Assembly: GCA_003963145.1 (NCBI GenBank) | Contig: RXJJ01000009.1 | Coordinates: forward strand, 341,337 to 381,869 | Direction: 5' to 3' | Length of the DNA stretch: 40,533 nucleotides | Source: Bradyrhizobiaceae bacterium | GTDB taxonomy: Bacteria; Pseudomonadota; Alphaproteobacteria; Rhizobiales; Xanthobacteraceae | Shown here: piece after piece, positions 16,525 to 24,572 of the stretch | Layout of the letters: each line of letters begins with the position of its first letter | Position numbering within the stretch: position 1 is the first letter of the stretch | The notes under the pieces: model-generated | Seen by the model: only the letters and a program-made list of their open reading frames with translations | Databases searched by the model: none | Told to the model about the DNA's origin: nothing | Program-made: the position numbers and the translations under genes

Positions 16525-16785
16525 ATGAGCGCCCAGAAGCTGGAAGTCGGAGCCAGAAAGATTGCCTGGCCGAGCGTCATCACCGTCATCAGCGCCGCGA
16601 TCCTGATCGGCGCGGAGGTGTTCGGCGCGGCCTTCGCCGGCGGCTGGGCGCTGGCGATCCTGTTCGGACTCGAAGACACCGGCGCTCACATCCTCCAGGT
16701 GATCCTGTTCGGCATCGGCGTCCTCATCATGGTGGCCTTCGTGCGCGGCGCACAGCGCGTCGAACCCTTCACGCGCAAGGTCTGA
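16525..16785 (+). CDS. Small two-helix membrane protein of unknown function
   Basis: 86 residues, with hydrophobic helices at about 15-40 (WPSVITVISAAILIGAEVFG) and 42-75, and a basic C-terminus. I do not recognise a family. GAGGA lies about six bases before ATG 16525. It diverges from the M3 peptidase gene. Typical of small conserved membrane proteins in this group; no function assigned. Confidence 0.7.
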   Translation: MSAQKLEVGARKIAWPSVITVISAAILIGAEVFGAAFAGGWALAILFGLEDTGAHILQVILFGIGVLIMVAFVRGAQRVEPFTRKV

Positions 16786-17150
16786 GAGGAGCAGCGAAAG
16801 ACTCGCCTCTCAAATCGAGTCTGGCAGCAGAAACCTGCTCCACAAGCTTGCTTTCCGTTAAGCTACTTTAACAGCCGTTCATCTCCGCGCACTGGTTCGC
16901 GTCTCAAGCGCAACACTTCGCACTCATGCGCACGATTTTTTTGCTGCGCGTGAAAAAACTCTTGCGCCCCAGAGTCAAAACTCATATTTGCAGCCTTGCC
17001 CAATTTCGCACGTGCCTGTGGTCGTGTGTCAGTCGGTAGGTATCCGGACAAGAGGCCGGACAGCCGCCAAGGGGACGAAGAACCGAGGGTCGCCGGACCG
17101 GACCGATAAGGTCAGATCAGGAGGCCAGCATCTCTCTCAAGGGGTGCCAT

Positions 17151-17375
17151 TTGAAGGTGACTTCTCTTCTTGCAACCGTGACTGACAGCCGGAGGCGAAC
17201 CGGCGCACCCCGCTCTCAACGGGGGACGCGACTTAAAGCAACGACGGATCGGGCTTTTTTGGTCTCTGTCGGCTCTCCACCAGCCGGCGCGAATACCGAA
17301 GAGGCTTGTCCTTCATTGCCAGGTGTGCGGGCGGGAGCTTTCCCAACCAATCCACGGCAGCACAGTCCGATCTGA
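17151..17375 (+). other. Possible upstream ORF in the decarboxylase leader
   Basis: A frame starting TTG 17151 has AAGGGG (17139-17144) six bases before it and runs 74 codons through both tandem hairpins of the leader. The predicted peptide is Arg-rich near its start (SRRRTGAPRSQR). It could serve as a regulatory upstream ORF, like the ornithine-sensing leader peptide of enterobacterial speF, but it shares no sequence with that peptide and may be spurious. Confidence 0.25.
17188..17224 (+). promoter_or_regulatory. Tandem hairpins in ornithine decarboxylase leader
   Basis: Two adjacent stem-loops of the same size: GCCGG/CCGGC (17188-17192 with 17200-17204) and CCCCG/CGGGG (17208-17212 with 17220-17224), each with a five-bp stem and a seven-base loop, three bases apart. 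They lie 265 bases before the decarboxylase start. Together with the hairpin at 17367-17382 they suggest a structured leader RNA. Confidence 0.5.
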
Positions 17376-17382
17376 GGATCGG
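17367..17382 (+). promoter_or_regulatory. Perfect tetraloop hairpin in ornithine decarboxylase leader
   Basis: CCGATC-TGAG-GATCGG, six base pairs. An earlier GGATCGGGCTTTTTT stretch (17246-17260) carries the same GATCGG and could compete for the CCGATC arm, giving an alternative structure next to a T run. That switch is inference. Confidence 0.45.
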
Positions 17383-17488
17383 CCATCGTCGCGTCTCCAT
17401 CGTGCGGCATGGCTGAGGTCCTTGGGTCAGACGCAATTTTTTGGATGGTTCGCCGCCGGATTCCGGCAGGACCGTTTGGGAGAGTGCC

Positions 17489-18631
17489 ATGACCGACCGT
17501 ATCCAGGAATTTCTGCGCGACCGCCGCAGCAAAGGCCTCGACACTGAGCCCTGCCTCGTTGTCGACCTCGAGGTCGTGCGCGACAACTACCAGACCTTCG
17601 CCAAGGCTCTGCCGGACAGCCGTGTGTTCTACGCGGTGAAGGCGAACCCTGCCCCGGAAGTGCTCTCGCTTCTGGCCTCGCTGGGCTCGTGCTTCGACAC
17701 GGCGACCGTGGCCGAGATCGAAATGGCGCTCGCGGCCGGTGCAACTCCGGATCGCATCTCCTTCGGCAACACCATCAAGAAGGAGCGCGATATCGCGCGC
17801 GCATTCCAGCTCGGCATCCGCCTGTTCGCGGTGGACTGCTCGGCCGAAGTGGAGAAGATCGCCCGGGCTGCTCCCGGCGCCAAGGTGTTCTGCCGCATTC
17901 TCTATGACTGCGCAGGTGCCGAGTGGCCGCTGTCGCGCAAGTTCGGCTGCGAGCCTGAAATGGCGGTCGAAGTCCTCGACCTCGCCAAGCGCCTTGGTCT
18001 GGAACCGGTCGGCATCTCGTTCCATGTCGGCTCCCAGCAGCGCAAGGTGAAGGCGTGGGATCGCGCGCTGGCGATGGCTTCGCAGGTGTTCCGTGACTGT
18101 GCCGAACGCGGGATCACGCTCACCCTTGTCAACATGGGTGGCGGTTTCCCGACGAAGTACCTCAAGGACGTTCCCCCGGTCGTGCAGTACGGCCGGTCGA
18201 TCTTCCGAGCGCTTCGCAAGCACTTCGGCAACCAGATCCCGGAGACCATCATCGAGCCGGGCCGCGGCATGGTCGGAAACGCGGGCATCATCGAGACGGA
18301 AGTCGTTCTGATCTCCAAGAAGAGCGACGACGATGAGAACCGCTGGGTGTACCTCGACATCGGCAAGTTCGGCGGTCTCGCCGAGACGATGGACGAGTCG
18401 ATCCGTTACCAGATCCGCACGCCGCATGACGGCGCGGATATGGCGCCCTGCATTCTCGCCGGCCCGACCTGCGACTCCGCAGACGTGCTGTACGAGAAGG
18501 CGCCGTACCCGCTCCCCGTCACGCTCGAGATCGGCGACAAGCTGCTGATCGAAGGCACGGGTGCGTACACCTCGACCTACTCGTCGGTGGCCTTCAATGG
18601 CATCCCGCCACTGAAGACCTACCACATCTAA
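17489..18631 (+). CDS. Ornithine (ornithine/lysine) decarboxylase, group IV
   Basis: 380 residues. PLP enzyme with alanine-racemase-like fold: PLP-binding Lys51 in FYAVKANPAPEVL, phosphate-binding MGGGFP and EPGRGMVGNAG, and the active-site Cys328 in GPTCDSADVLYEK. It converts ornithine to putrescine (some relatives also take lysine). Putrescine is the substrate of the homospermidine synthase encoded 2.4 kb downstream. ATG 17489 has GGGAGAG upstream; earlier in-frame ATG-like starts lack conservation. The long leader suggests post-transcriptional control. Ends before a strong hairpin. Known symbols for this type vary (speC, speF, ldc), so none is given. Confidence 0.93.
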   Translation: MTDRIQEFLRDRRSKGLDTEPCLVVDLEVVRDNYQTFAKALPDSRVFYAVKANPAPEVLSLLASLGSCFDTATVAEIEMALAAGATPDRISFGNTIKKERDIARAFQLGIRLFAVDCSAEVEKIARAAPGAKVFCRILYDCAGAEWPLSRKFGCEPEMAVEVLDLAKRLGLEPVGISFHVGSQQRKVKAWDRALAMASQVFRDCAERGITLTLVNMGGGFPTKYLKDVPPVVQYGRSIFRALRKHFGNQIPETIIEPGRGMVGNAGIIETEVVLISKKSDDDENRWVYLDIGKFGGLAETMDESIRYQIRTPHDGADMAPCILAGPTCDSADVLYEKAPYPLPVTLEIGDKLLIEGTGAYTSTYSSVAFNGIPPLKTYHI

Positions 18632-18638
18632 GAAAACC

Positions 18639-18660
18639 GGGAGCCGGTGCGCCGGCTCCC
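18639..18660 (+). terminator. Hairpin terminator after ornithine decarboxylase
   Basis: GGGAGCCGG, loop TGCG, CCGGCTCCC: nine perfect GC-rich base pairs, eight bases after the stop codon. The following bases (ATCCCGTCAC) are not T-rich, so termination may be incomplete or the stem may protect the 3' end. Confidence 0.7.
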
Positions 18661-18733
18661 ATCCCGTCACATCGCTAATTTGCTGACAACACTCCGCGGC
18701 CCGTTCGCCGTGTGGAGTGGGGACTGACGTGCC

Positions 18734-19348
18734 ATGACCGCTTTGAAATCGGCTGCTTTGAAAAAGACCGCTTTTGCCCTTGCCGACGCTGCCCCGTTCG
18801 TGATCCGCGCGGAGCGTGCCTCGGACGTCGCCGCGCGGGAAGCGCTGCTGGATGCTGCCTTTGGCGAGAATCGCCATGCGCGCACCTGTCAGCGCCTGCG
18901 CGATGGACGCGCGCCCGCCGAAGGCCTCGCCTTCACGGCGGTGCATCAGGGCCGCGTGGTCGGCACCGTGCGGTTGTGGCACGTCAGCGCGGGGGGCACT
19001 CCCGCGCTGGTGCTTGGCCCGCTGGCGGTCGATTCCGCATGCCGCTTGCTCGGCATCGGCGCAGCGCTGATGAATCACGCGCTGGAAGCCGCCAAAGCGC
19101 GCGGCCACAACGCGGTGATCCTGCGCGGCGACCCGGCCTATTACGAGCGGTTCGGCTTTTCCGCAGAGAAGACCGGCGAGCTCGCACTGCCGGGCCCATT
19201 TGAGCGCGAGCGTCTGCTTGCGGTCGAACTGCGCGAGGGTGCGCTCGACAGCGCATGGGGCATGATTGTCGCCACGGGGAGCAAGACACGCAAGCCACGT
19301 GGCCGCGGCATTGCAGAACCGCAGGAAGCCCCGGCTCTGGCAGCTTGA
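18734..19348 (+). CDS. GNAT family N-acetyltransferase
   Basis: 204 residues. The GNAT domain spans about 22-165: block FVIRAERASDVAAREALLDAAFG, then motif A LVLGPLAVDSACRLLGIGAALM with the acetyl-CoA pyrophosphate loop R-L-L-G-I-G-A, and motif B-like YYERFGFS. It resembles YhbS-type acetyltransferases. The C-terminus is basic and low-complexity (TGSKTRKPRGRG). The substrate is unknown; position after ornithine decarboxylase raises polyamine acetylation as a guess only. Start ATG 18734. Confidence 0.88.
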   Translation: MTALKSAALKKTAFALADAAPFVIRAERASDVAAREALLDAAFGENRHARTCQRLRDGRAPAEGLAFTAVHQGRVVGTVRLWHVSAGGTPALVLGPLAVDSACRLLGIGAALMNHALEAAKARGHNAVILRGDPAYYERFGFSAEKTGELALPGPFERERLLAVELREGALDSAWGMIVATGSKTRKPRGRGIAEPQEAPALAA

Positions 19349-19365
19349 TTAAGGCGGCAAGACAA

Positions 19366-19407
19366 GGCATTGCGGAGCCTCACTCCATAAAGAGGTTTCG
19401 CAATGCC
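19366..19407 (+). promoter_or_regulatory. Hairpin covering the RidA-like gene's ribosome site and start codon
   Basis: GGCATTGCG (19366-19374) pairs perfectly with CGCAATGCC (19399-19407), and the stem continues inward through 19375-19381 with 19392-19398 using two G-U pairs, giving 16 consecutive pairs around a 10-base loop. The ribosome site AGAGG (19391-19395) and ATG 19403 both lie in the 3' arm. This is the geometry of an RNA thermometer or ligand-responsive translation block; the function is inferred. Confidence 0.6.
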
Positions 19408-19792
19408 CCGCCGCCTGATTTCCACCGGATCGCCCTTCGAGAAAACCGCCGGCTATAGCCGCGCCGTGGTCGATGGTGATTTTGTCTTCGTTTCCGGCAC
19501 CACCGGCTACGACTACACGACGATGACGCTGCCATCGGGGATCGCCGCGCAGACGCGCAACTGCTTCAAGACCATCGAAAAGACACTGAACGAGGCCGGG
19601 TTTGCGCTGTCCGATATCGTGCGCGCGACCTATTATCTCGCCCATATCGGCGACGCCGCCCCGATGACCGCGGTTTGCGGCGAAGTTCTGGGCGATATCC
19701 GGCCGGCTGCGACAATCGTCGCCGTTGCGGCGCTTTACGAACCGGAAATGAAAATCGAGATCGAAGTCACGGCCAAGCGCCGTTCGGAATGA
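19403..19792 (+). CDS. RidA/YjgF family protein lacking the usual active-site Arg
   Basis: 129 residues with the Rid fold: VVDGDFVFVSGTTGYD, then NCFKTIEKTLNEAGF, DIVRATYYLAHIGDA, and KIEIEVTAKR at the end. RidA removes reactive enamine/imine intermediates from PLP enzymes in the cytosol; its key Arg lies in a PAR-S/T motif. Here the motif reads RPAATIVAV, with Ala103 where that Arg is expected, so classical deaminase activity is doubtful and the protein may belong to another Rid subgroup. It follows the GNAT gene by 54 bases, through the start-codon hairpin. Confidence 0.9.
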   Translation: MPRRLISTGSPFEKTAGYSRAVVDGDFVFVSGTTGYDYTTMTLPSGIAAQTRNCFKTIEKTLNEAGFALSDIVRATYYLAHIGDAAPMTAVCGEVLGDIRPAATIVAVAALYEPEMKIEIEVTAKRRSE

Positions 19793-19827
19793 CGTCGCCG
19801 ACCGCTGCCAGCACATATGATATTGGC

Positions 19828-19844
19828 GAATGTTATAGCATTGC
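19828..19844. promoter_or_regulatory. Possible degenerate Zur-box-like site upstream of CDF exporter
   Basis: GAATGTTATAGCATTGC lies 69 bases before the exporter start. Its left half, AATGTTATA, is shared with the strong palindrome at 29552-29566 (ATGTTATA on the minus strand); the right half is imperfect. Zur or another metal regulator binding here is a guess. Confidence 0.3.
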
Positions 19845-19912
19845 GAAAATGATGTCCGGCAGCGAGCGATGTAATTGTCGCCCGCTGTCGTTACGGATGG
19901 TAAAACGCGAAT

Positions 19913-20881
19913 ATGGCACACGCGCATGACCACCCACACCAGCACGACCACGCCGCTCATGATGATCACAAACACGATCATTCCCATGCCGGCCACAGCC
20001 ATGCCCCGGCGGATTTCGGCCGCGCCTTTGTCATCGGCATCACGCTCAATGCCGGTTTCGTCGTCGTGGAGGCGCTCTACGGCTTCATCGCAAATTCCAC
20101 GGCACTTCTGGCCGACGCCGGGCACAATCTCTCCGACGTGCTCGGTCTGGTGGTCGCGTGGGTTGCCGCGATCCTGTCCAAACGCCAACCAACGCCGCGC
20201 CTGACCTACGGCCTGCGCAACAGCTCCATTCTGGCCGCTCTTTTGAACGCAATTCTGCTGCTGATCGCGTCCGGAGCGATTTTGCTCGAGGCCATTCAGC
20301 GCCTGATGGAACCCGAACCGATCGCCAGCAAGACAGTGATCGTCGTCGCCACCATCGGGATCGCGGTCAATGGCATTACAGCCTGGCTGTTCGCTTCCGG
20401 CCGCAAGACCGACATCAATATCAAAGGCGCCTATCTGCACATGATGGCGGATGCCGCCGTGTCGCTGGGCGTCGTTCTCGCCGCCATCACCATCTTGATG
20501 ACCGGCTGGCTTTGGATCGACCCCGCGATGAGTCTGGTGATCGTCGCCGTGATCGTCTGGGGAACATGGGGACTTTTGCGGGAAAGCACGGCCATGTCTC
20601 TGGCGGCTGTTCCCTCGCGGATCGATCCCGCCGCGGTACGAACCTTTCTCTCCACCCTACCCGGCGTCGTCTCGATCCACGATCTTCACATCTGGCCAAT
20701 GAGCACCACGGAAACGGCGCTGACCGCCCACCTGGTGACTCCGGCGGGGCATCCCGGGGACGCGTTTCTGATCGAGACCTGTCATCAGCTCAACGATCGC
20801 TTCAAAATCGGGCACACCACTTTGCAAATCGAAAACTCGCCGGACCTCGAGTGTTCGCTAAAACCCGATCACGTGATATGA
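19913..20881 (+). CDS. Cation diffusion facilitator metal exporter
   Basis: 322 residues. A His-rich N-terminus (residues 3-30) is followed by six transmembrane helices. Metal-site residues appear in LADAGHNLSD (Asp68, His71, Asp75) and in HMMADAAVS of helix V; the His/Asp set is that of zinc transporters (ZitB/CzcD/DmeF-like). The C-terminal domain carries SIHDLHIWPMS. It exchanges protons for metal ions across the inner membrane. Zn2+ is most likely; Co2+ or Ni2+ are possible. Ribosome site is weak (GGATGG, about 12 bases upstream). It stands between ridA-like and hss genes. Confidence 0.92.
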   Translation: MAHAHDHPHQHDHAAHDDHKHDHSHAGHSHAPADFGRAFVIGITLNAGFVVVEALYGFIANSTALLADAGHNLSDVLGLVVAWVAAILSKRQPTPRLTYGLRNSSILAALLNAILLLIASGAILLEAIQRLMEPEPIASKTVIVVATIGIAVNGITAWLFASGRKTDINIKGAYLHMMADAAVSLGVVLAAITILMTGWLWIDPAMSLVIVAVIVWGTWGLLRESTAMSLAAVPSRIDPAAVRTFLSTLPGVVSIHDLHIWPMSTTETALTAHLVTPAGHPGDAFLIETCHQLNDRFKIGHTTLQIENSPDLECSLKPDHVI

Positions 20882-20974
20882 CGCCCTGGTGACGCCGCGC
20901 TCCTGCCCGAAACGCCGCCAAGTCGGCGCATAGGCCTTGATTTCATCGGCAATTTGTCGTTTTCAACATCAGCG

Positions 20975-20992
20975 GGCCCGCACATTCGGGCC
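20975..20992 (+). promoter_or_regulatory. Short perfect hairpin in hss leader
   Basis: GGCCCG-CACATT-CGGGCC, 46 bases before the homospermidine synthase start. No T run follows. Role unknown; could be part of the CDF gene 3' end or the hss leader. Confidence 0.3.
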
Positions 20993-21037
20993 GTGACCTG
21001 GCAACCTCTTTTTCCCTGAATAATCCGGAGATTCCCG

Positions 21038-22462
21038 ATGTCGACCAACGTGCATGCACGCATTACAGGCCCCATCGTCATGATCGGCTTCGGCTCGATC
21101 GGCAAGGGCACGCTGCCGTTGATCGAGAAGCATTTCGAATACGACAAATCGCGTTTCGTGATCGTCGATCCGCACGAGGACGGCGAATTGGCCAAAAAGC
21201 ACGGCGTCAGGTTCATCAAGCAGGCTGTGACCAGGGATAATTATCACGAGGTTCTGGTGCCGCTGCTGACCGCAGGCGGCGGTCAGGGCTTTTGCGTCAA
21301 TCTTTCGGTGGACACGTCTTCAGTCGACATCATGACCATGTGCCGCGAGATCGGCGCGCTTTACATCGACACGGTCGTCGAACCGTGGACGGGCTTTTAT
21401 TTCGACAAGAATATGGGCACCGGCGACCGCACCAACTACGCGCTGCGCGAGACATTGCTTGCCGCCAAGCGCAAGAGCGAAGGCGGCACCACCGCTGTCT
21501 CCACCTGCGGCGCCAATCCCGGCATGGTGTCCTGGTTCGTCAAGCAGGCCCTCATCAACCTGGCGCACGACACGAAGACCGAATTCAACGAGCCGAAAAG
21601 CCGCGAAGGCTGGGGCCAGTTGATGCACAAGCTCGGCGTCAAGGGCATCCATATCGCCGAGCGTGACACCCAGCGCTCCAAGAAGCCCAAGCCGATGAAC
21701 GTTTTCGTCAACACGTGGTCGGTGGAAGGCTTTGTGTCGGAAGGCATGCAGCCAGCCGAATTGGGCTGGGGCACCCACGAGAAGTGGATACCCGAGAACG
21801 GCCGCACTCATCCGAAAGGCTGCGGCGCGGCGATCTATCTGCTGCAGCCGGGCGCCAACACGCGCGTGCGCTCGTGGTGTCCCACGCCGGGCGCGCAATA
21901 CGGCTTCCTCGTCACGCACAACGAATCAATCTCGATCGCCGACTATTTCACTGTGCGCGACGGCAGCAATGTGGTCTACCGTCCGACCTGTCATTACGCC
22001 TATCATCCGGCCAACGACGCCGTGCTGTCGCTGCACGAAATGTTTGGTGCGGCGGGCAAGATGCAGCCGTCCTGGCACATTCTCGACGAGAACGAGATCG
22101 AGGATGGTATCGACGAACTCGGAGTTCTGCTCTACGGGCACGGCAAGAACGCTTATTGGTACGGCTCGCAGCTTTCGATCGAAGAGACGCGCCGCATCGC
22201 TCCCTATCAGAACGCGACCGGTCTTCAGGTCTCCTCGGCGGTATTGGCCGGCATGGTGTGGGCGCTGGAAAATCCGCAGGCCGGCATCGTGGAAGCGGAC
22301 GAAATGGATTTCCGCCGCTGCCTCGAAATCCAGACCCCTTATCTCGGGCCGGTGAAGGGCTATTACACCGACTGGACGCCGCTGGCTGGCCGCCCCGGAC
22401 TGTTCGAGGAGGACATCGACACCTCGGATCCGTGGCAGTTCAGGAATATTCTGGTGCGATAA
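21038..22462 (+). CDS. hss: Homospermidine synthase
   Basis: 474 residues. N-terminal Rossmann motif IVMIGFGSIGKGTLPLI binds NAD+. Conserved segments include VVEPWTGFY, STCGANPGMVSWFV, ELGWGTHEKWIP and ESISIADYFTVRDG, matching the bacterial homospermidine synthases of Rhodopseudomonas (Blastochloris) type. It couples two putrescines, or putrescine and spermidine, to sym-homospermidine, the main long polyamine of Rhizobiales. It works with the ornithine decarboxylase at 17489-18631. ATG 21038 has CCGGAG eight bases upstream. Ends before a strong bidirectional terminator. Confidence 0.95.
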   Translation: MSTNVHARITGPIVMIGFGSIGKGTLPLIEKHFEYDKSRFVIVDPHEDGELAKKHGVRFIKQAVTRDNYHEVLVPLLTAGGGQGFCVNLSVDTSSVDIMTMCREIGALYIDTVVEPWTGFYFDKNMGTGDRTNYALRETLLAAKRKSEGGTTAVSTCGANPGMVSWFVKQALINLAHDTKTEFNEPKSREGWGQLMHKLGVKGIHIAERDTQRSKKPKPMNVFVNTWSVEGFVSEGMQPAELGWGTHEKWIPENGRTHPKGCGAAIYLLQPGANTRVRSWCPTPGAQYGFLVTHNESISIADYFTVRDGSNVVYRPTCHYAYHPANDAVLSLHEMFGAAGKMQPSWHILDENEIEDGIDELGVLLYGHGKNAYWYGSQLSIEETRRIAPYQNATGLQVSSAVLAGMVWALENPQAGIVEADEMDFRRCLEIQTPYLGPVKGYYTDWTPLAGRPGLFEEDIDTSDPWQFRNILVR

Positions 22463-22480
22463 AGTTTCGATCAGTTCGAC

Positions 22481-22523
22481 AAATGCTGATGGCCGGGCAC
22501 TTGCGTCCCGGCCATCAGCATTT
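22481..22523. terminator. Bidirectional terminator between hss and adc
   Basis: Seventeen perfect base pairs: arms 22481-22497 (AAATGCTGATGGCCGGG) and 22507-22523, loop CACTTGCGT. T runs occur at both ends (TTTTC on plus, TTTGTC on minus), so it can serve both converging genes. Confidence 0.85.
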
Positions 22524-22546
22524 TCGGGCCACCAAATGTCCAGCGA

Positions 22547-23287
22547 TTACTTCGCCAGATAATCGAAGACCACCGATCCCAGACCGAGCGTCAAATCGGT
22601 CTTGAAGTGGAGCGCTGAAACCACCTCACGCACCGGCAAACGCGCCACATCAGCGAGGGCGTGCGGAAACAGTCCAAGCGCGGCTGGTCCGGTCCAGGCT
22701 TCTTTCAGCGTGATATCTTCGAGGTAATAGCGCACGAGCTCGCAGACTCGCGGCGTCCCGTCCACATGCGGAACGATCTTCAGCATAAAGTTCGGGGTCT
22801 TTAGCGCTTTTAGCAAGGTGTCATGATCGACTGCGCGGTGCTTGTATCCCATGGTCGCGCTCGCGCAGAGCACCGAACCATAATGCAAGGTCCCGACCAG
22901 CACGTCCGTCTCCACCGCCAGCTTCGGTGCGGCAAGCTTTTTCGGGAAACCCCACAGCTCCCGGCCGCCCGCGATCGGCGCGTCATCATCGAGATACATC
23001 GAATGAACATATCCCCCTTCCTCGCCCTTGAAGCGGACGGGGATCACCTGCCCGGTCTCGGTGTAATCACCGAACCCGGTCGAATCCGGCATGCGGATGA
23101 ATTCGTATTTCACCAGATCGCCCGCTACCTCAAGCGGCTCCGGCACGACAGCGGCCAACGCCTCAGGATCGGTGCGATAGGTAATCACGAAAAATTCGCG
23201 GTTGAAGAAACGATACGGTCCCGGCGGAAAAGAGGGATTGGTGAGCGGCATGGCGTATGCCGTACGCTTGACGTCCTCGATTTTCAT
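22547..23287 (-). CDS. Acetoacetate decarboxylase family protein
   Basis: 246 residues. The catalytic lysine pair is Lys116-Lys117 in [12 protein letters not shown], matching the Schiff-base Lys115 and neighbour Lys116 of clostridial Adc. Glu77 in DYTETGQV corresponds to the conserved Glu of the active site, and Arg30 lies in FFNREFF. It would decarboxylate acetoacetate to acetone, but relatives in the Adc-like superfamily use other keto acids, so the substrate is tentative. Start ATG 23287. No operon partner; it is convergent with hss. Confidence 0.9.
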   Translation of the reverse strand: MKIEDVKRTAYAMPLTNPSFPPGPYRFFNREFFVITYRTDPEALAAVVPEPLEVAGDLVKYEFIRMPDSTGFGDYTETGQVIPVRFKGEEGGYVHSMYLDDDAPIAGGRELWGFPKKLAAPKLAVETDVLVGTLHYGSVLCASATMGYKHRAVDHDTLLKALKTPNFMLKIVPHVDGTPRVCELVRYYLEDITLKEAWTGPAALGLFPHALADVARLPVREVVSALHFKTDLTLGLGSVVFDYLAK

Positions 23288-23386
23288 AGTGAAGCCCCAT
23301 AATGAGATGGTCGCGCCATCGCACTATGGCTGTCGGCGTCAGAGCTGGCGAGACATTAAAAACAGCAAATGAGCGGGTGCTGTCAT

Positions 23387-23728
23387 TTATTTTTTGATTG
23401 GTTCGCCCATCTTCTCGGCAGGCGCCGCGGGCAAAGCGGGTGCCGCGCCGGCTTTCTGCGCATCCGCGTCGGGACGCGCCGGCTCAGGCGCAGGCGTGGT
23501 CGGTCGCGTGCCACCGGGCTTTGATTCAGCAGGACCGTTGTCGTTACCAGCGGGCACCTGCGGCGAGTTGGAATCCGATGCCGCCGGCGGCGTCACCTGC
23601 GCCATCTGGGAATTCTGCGAGGAGAGCTGCGCCAGTGACAAGCCAGCGACCAGCAGGCCCATCACGATCATGATGGCTGCCAGCACATAGTCCAGTTTTA
23701 TCGCATTTTTCTTTTCGCCTGGCGTCAT
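23387..23728 (-). CDS. Small single-helix protein with Pro/Ala-rich tail, unknown
   Basis: 113 residues: a short basic cytosolic start, one transmembrane helix at about 13-34 (YVLAAIMIVMGLLVAGLSLA), then a long disordered, Pro/Ala/Asp-rich tail that should face the periplasm. No family recognised. The low-complexity tail overlaps frames on the other strand. ATG 23728. The function is unknown; it lies downstream of the mgtC-like gene with a 99-base gap. Confidence 0.65.
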   Translation of the reverse strand: MTPGEKKNAIKLDYVLAAIMIVMGLLVAGLSLAQLSSQNSQMAQVTPPAASDSNSPQVPAGNDNGPAESKPGGTRPTTPAPEPARPDADAQKAGAAPALPAAPAEKMGEPIKK

Positions 23729-23827
23729 TGCAAACTCCGTCGAATAAACAACGGCGCGGGCGTGCCATGGTTCCGCGTTGGGAAAACGGCTCCGTTTATG
23801 GTGAATGCGGCGAAATACCGCTGCGCA

Positions 23828-24556
23828 TCAATCCTTGGCCACACTGCCAGTGGTGACATCCCACGTCGCATGGCGAACGCCGGACCGCGTGGCGAGGTCC
23901 GCTACCACGGCATCGAGTTCTTTGGCTTCGGCTGCGGTACCAACCAGCGTTGCGACAATCTCAACAGCCCCGTCCGGCCTTGCGGTGGTCACAACATCGC
24001 CAACCGGGTAATGAGCCGCCTCCAGCCGCTCGACCAGAAGCTCTCGCAGCGAATCCACCGCACCATGGTCGGCCGTCAGCAAAAATTCGTAGGTTGCTTC
24101 AGTCGTTCGCTCATCCAGCGGGCTGCGATTGATGGCGTTGACCAGCGGACGAAGCAGAGTGTTACCGGCAAGAATGAAGAGGGTCAGCGCCGCTGCCTGC
24201 GCGATGAGGTCCGCGCCCGCGCAAGAGCCGACCGCCGCCGACCCCCAGAGTGTTGCGGCCGTGTTCAGCCCGCTGACATTGGCGCCGTCCTTCATGATGA
24301 CGCCCGCGCCGAGAAAGCCGATGCCCGAAACCACATAGGCGATAATGCGCACCGCGCCGTCGGCGCCCGCGATATGCATACCGATATCGACAAAGGCGAC
24401 AGCAGCGACCGCGACCAGAACATTGGTCCGCAGGCCCGCGTTGCGGAGACGATATTGGCGTTCCGCGCCGATCAGCGTGCCGAGAACGAACGCCGTTGAC
24501 AGGCTAAGCAGCGTGTCGAGAAAATCATAAAACTGAAAGGTCGTCAGGAACCGCAT
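23828..24556 (-). CDS. MgtC/SapB family membrane protein
   Basis: 242 residues. Five hydrophobic helices in residues 15-145, with the family signatures FVLGTLIGAERQYR, NAGLRTNVLVA and GIGFLGAGVIMKDG, followed by NVSGLNTAATLWGSAAVG. The C-terminal part (about 155-242) looks like an ACT-type regulatory domain. MgtC proteins matter for growth in low Mg2+ and for inhibition of F-ATPase in pathogens; others have unknown roles. It begins 16 bases after the WD40 gene, so is in the cobW-WD40 unit. Confidence 0.9.
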   Translation of the reverse strand: MRFLTTFQFYDFLDTLLSLSTAFVLGTLIGAERQYRLRNAGLRTNVLVAVAAVAFVDIGMHIAGADGAVRIIAYVVSGIGFLGAGVIMKDGANVSGLNTAATLWGSAAVGSCAGADLIAQAAALTLFILAGNTLLRPLVNAINRSPLDERTTEATYEFLLTADHGAVDSLRELLVERLEAAHYPVGDVVTTARPDGAVEIVATLVGTAAEAKELDAVVADLATRSGVRHATWDVTTGSVAKD

Positions 24557-24572
24557 GGCGCAGGCTTACGCG

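Larger units (their letters stand above)
16786..17488 (+). other. 703-base gap upstream of ornithine decarboxylase, structured leader likely
   Basis: No convincing protein gene. A perfect 7-bp inverted repeat, AGACTCG/CGAGTCT (16799-16822), lies just after the small membrane protein gene but lacks a T run. The last 350 bases hold several hairpins listed separately. An alphaproteobacterial leader motif upstream of ornithine decarboxylase genes (speF motif) is known, so a regulated leader is expected here. I cannot confirm that this sequence matches it without a covariance search. Confidence 0.5.

Noticed and set aside
16799-16822. Rho-independent terminator after the small membrane protein
   Set aside because: Seven perfect pairs but no T run follows on either strand; kept only as an inverted repeat note.
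17216-19108. 630-codon open frame on the minus strand
   Set aside because: It is antisense to ornithine decarboxylase and the GNAT gene, both of which have clear family motifs; the frame is a by-product of GC-rich codon use.
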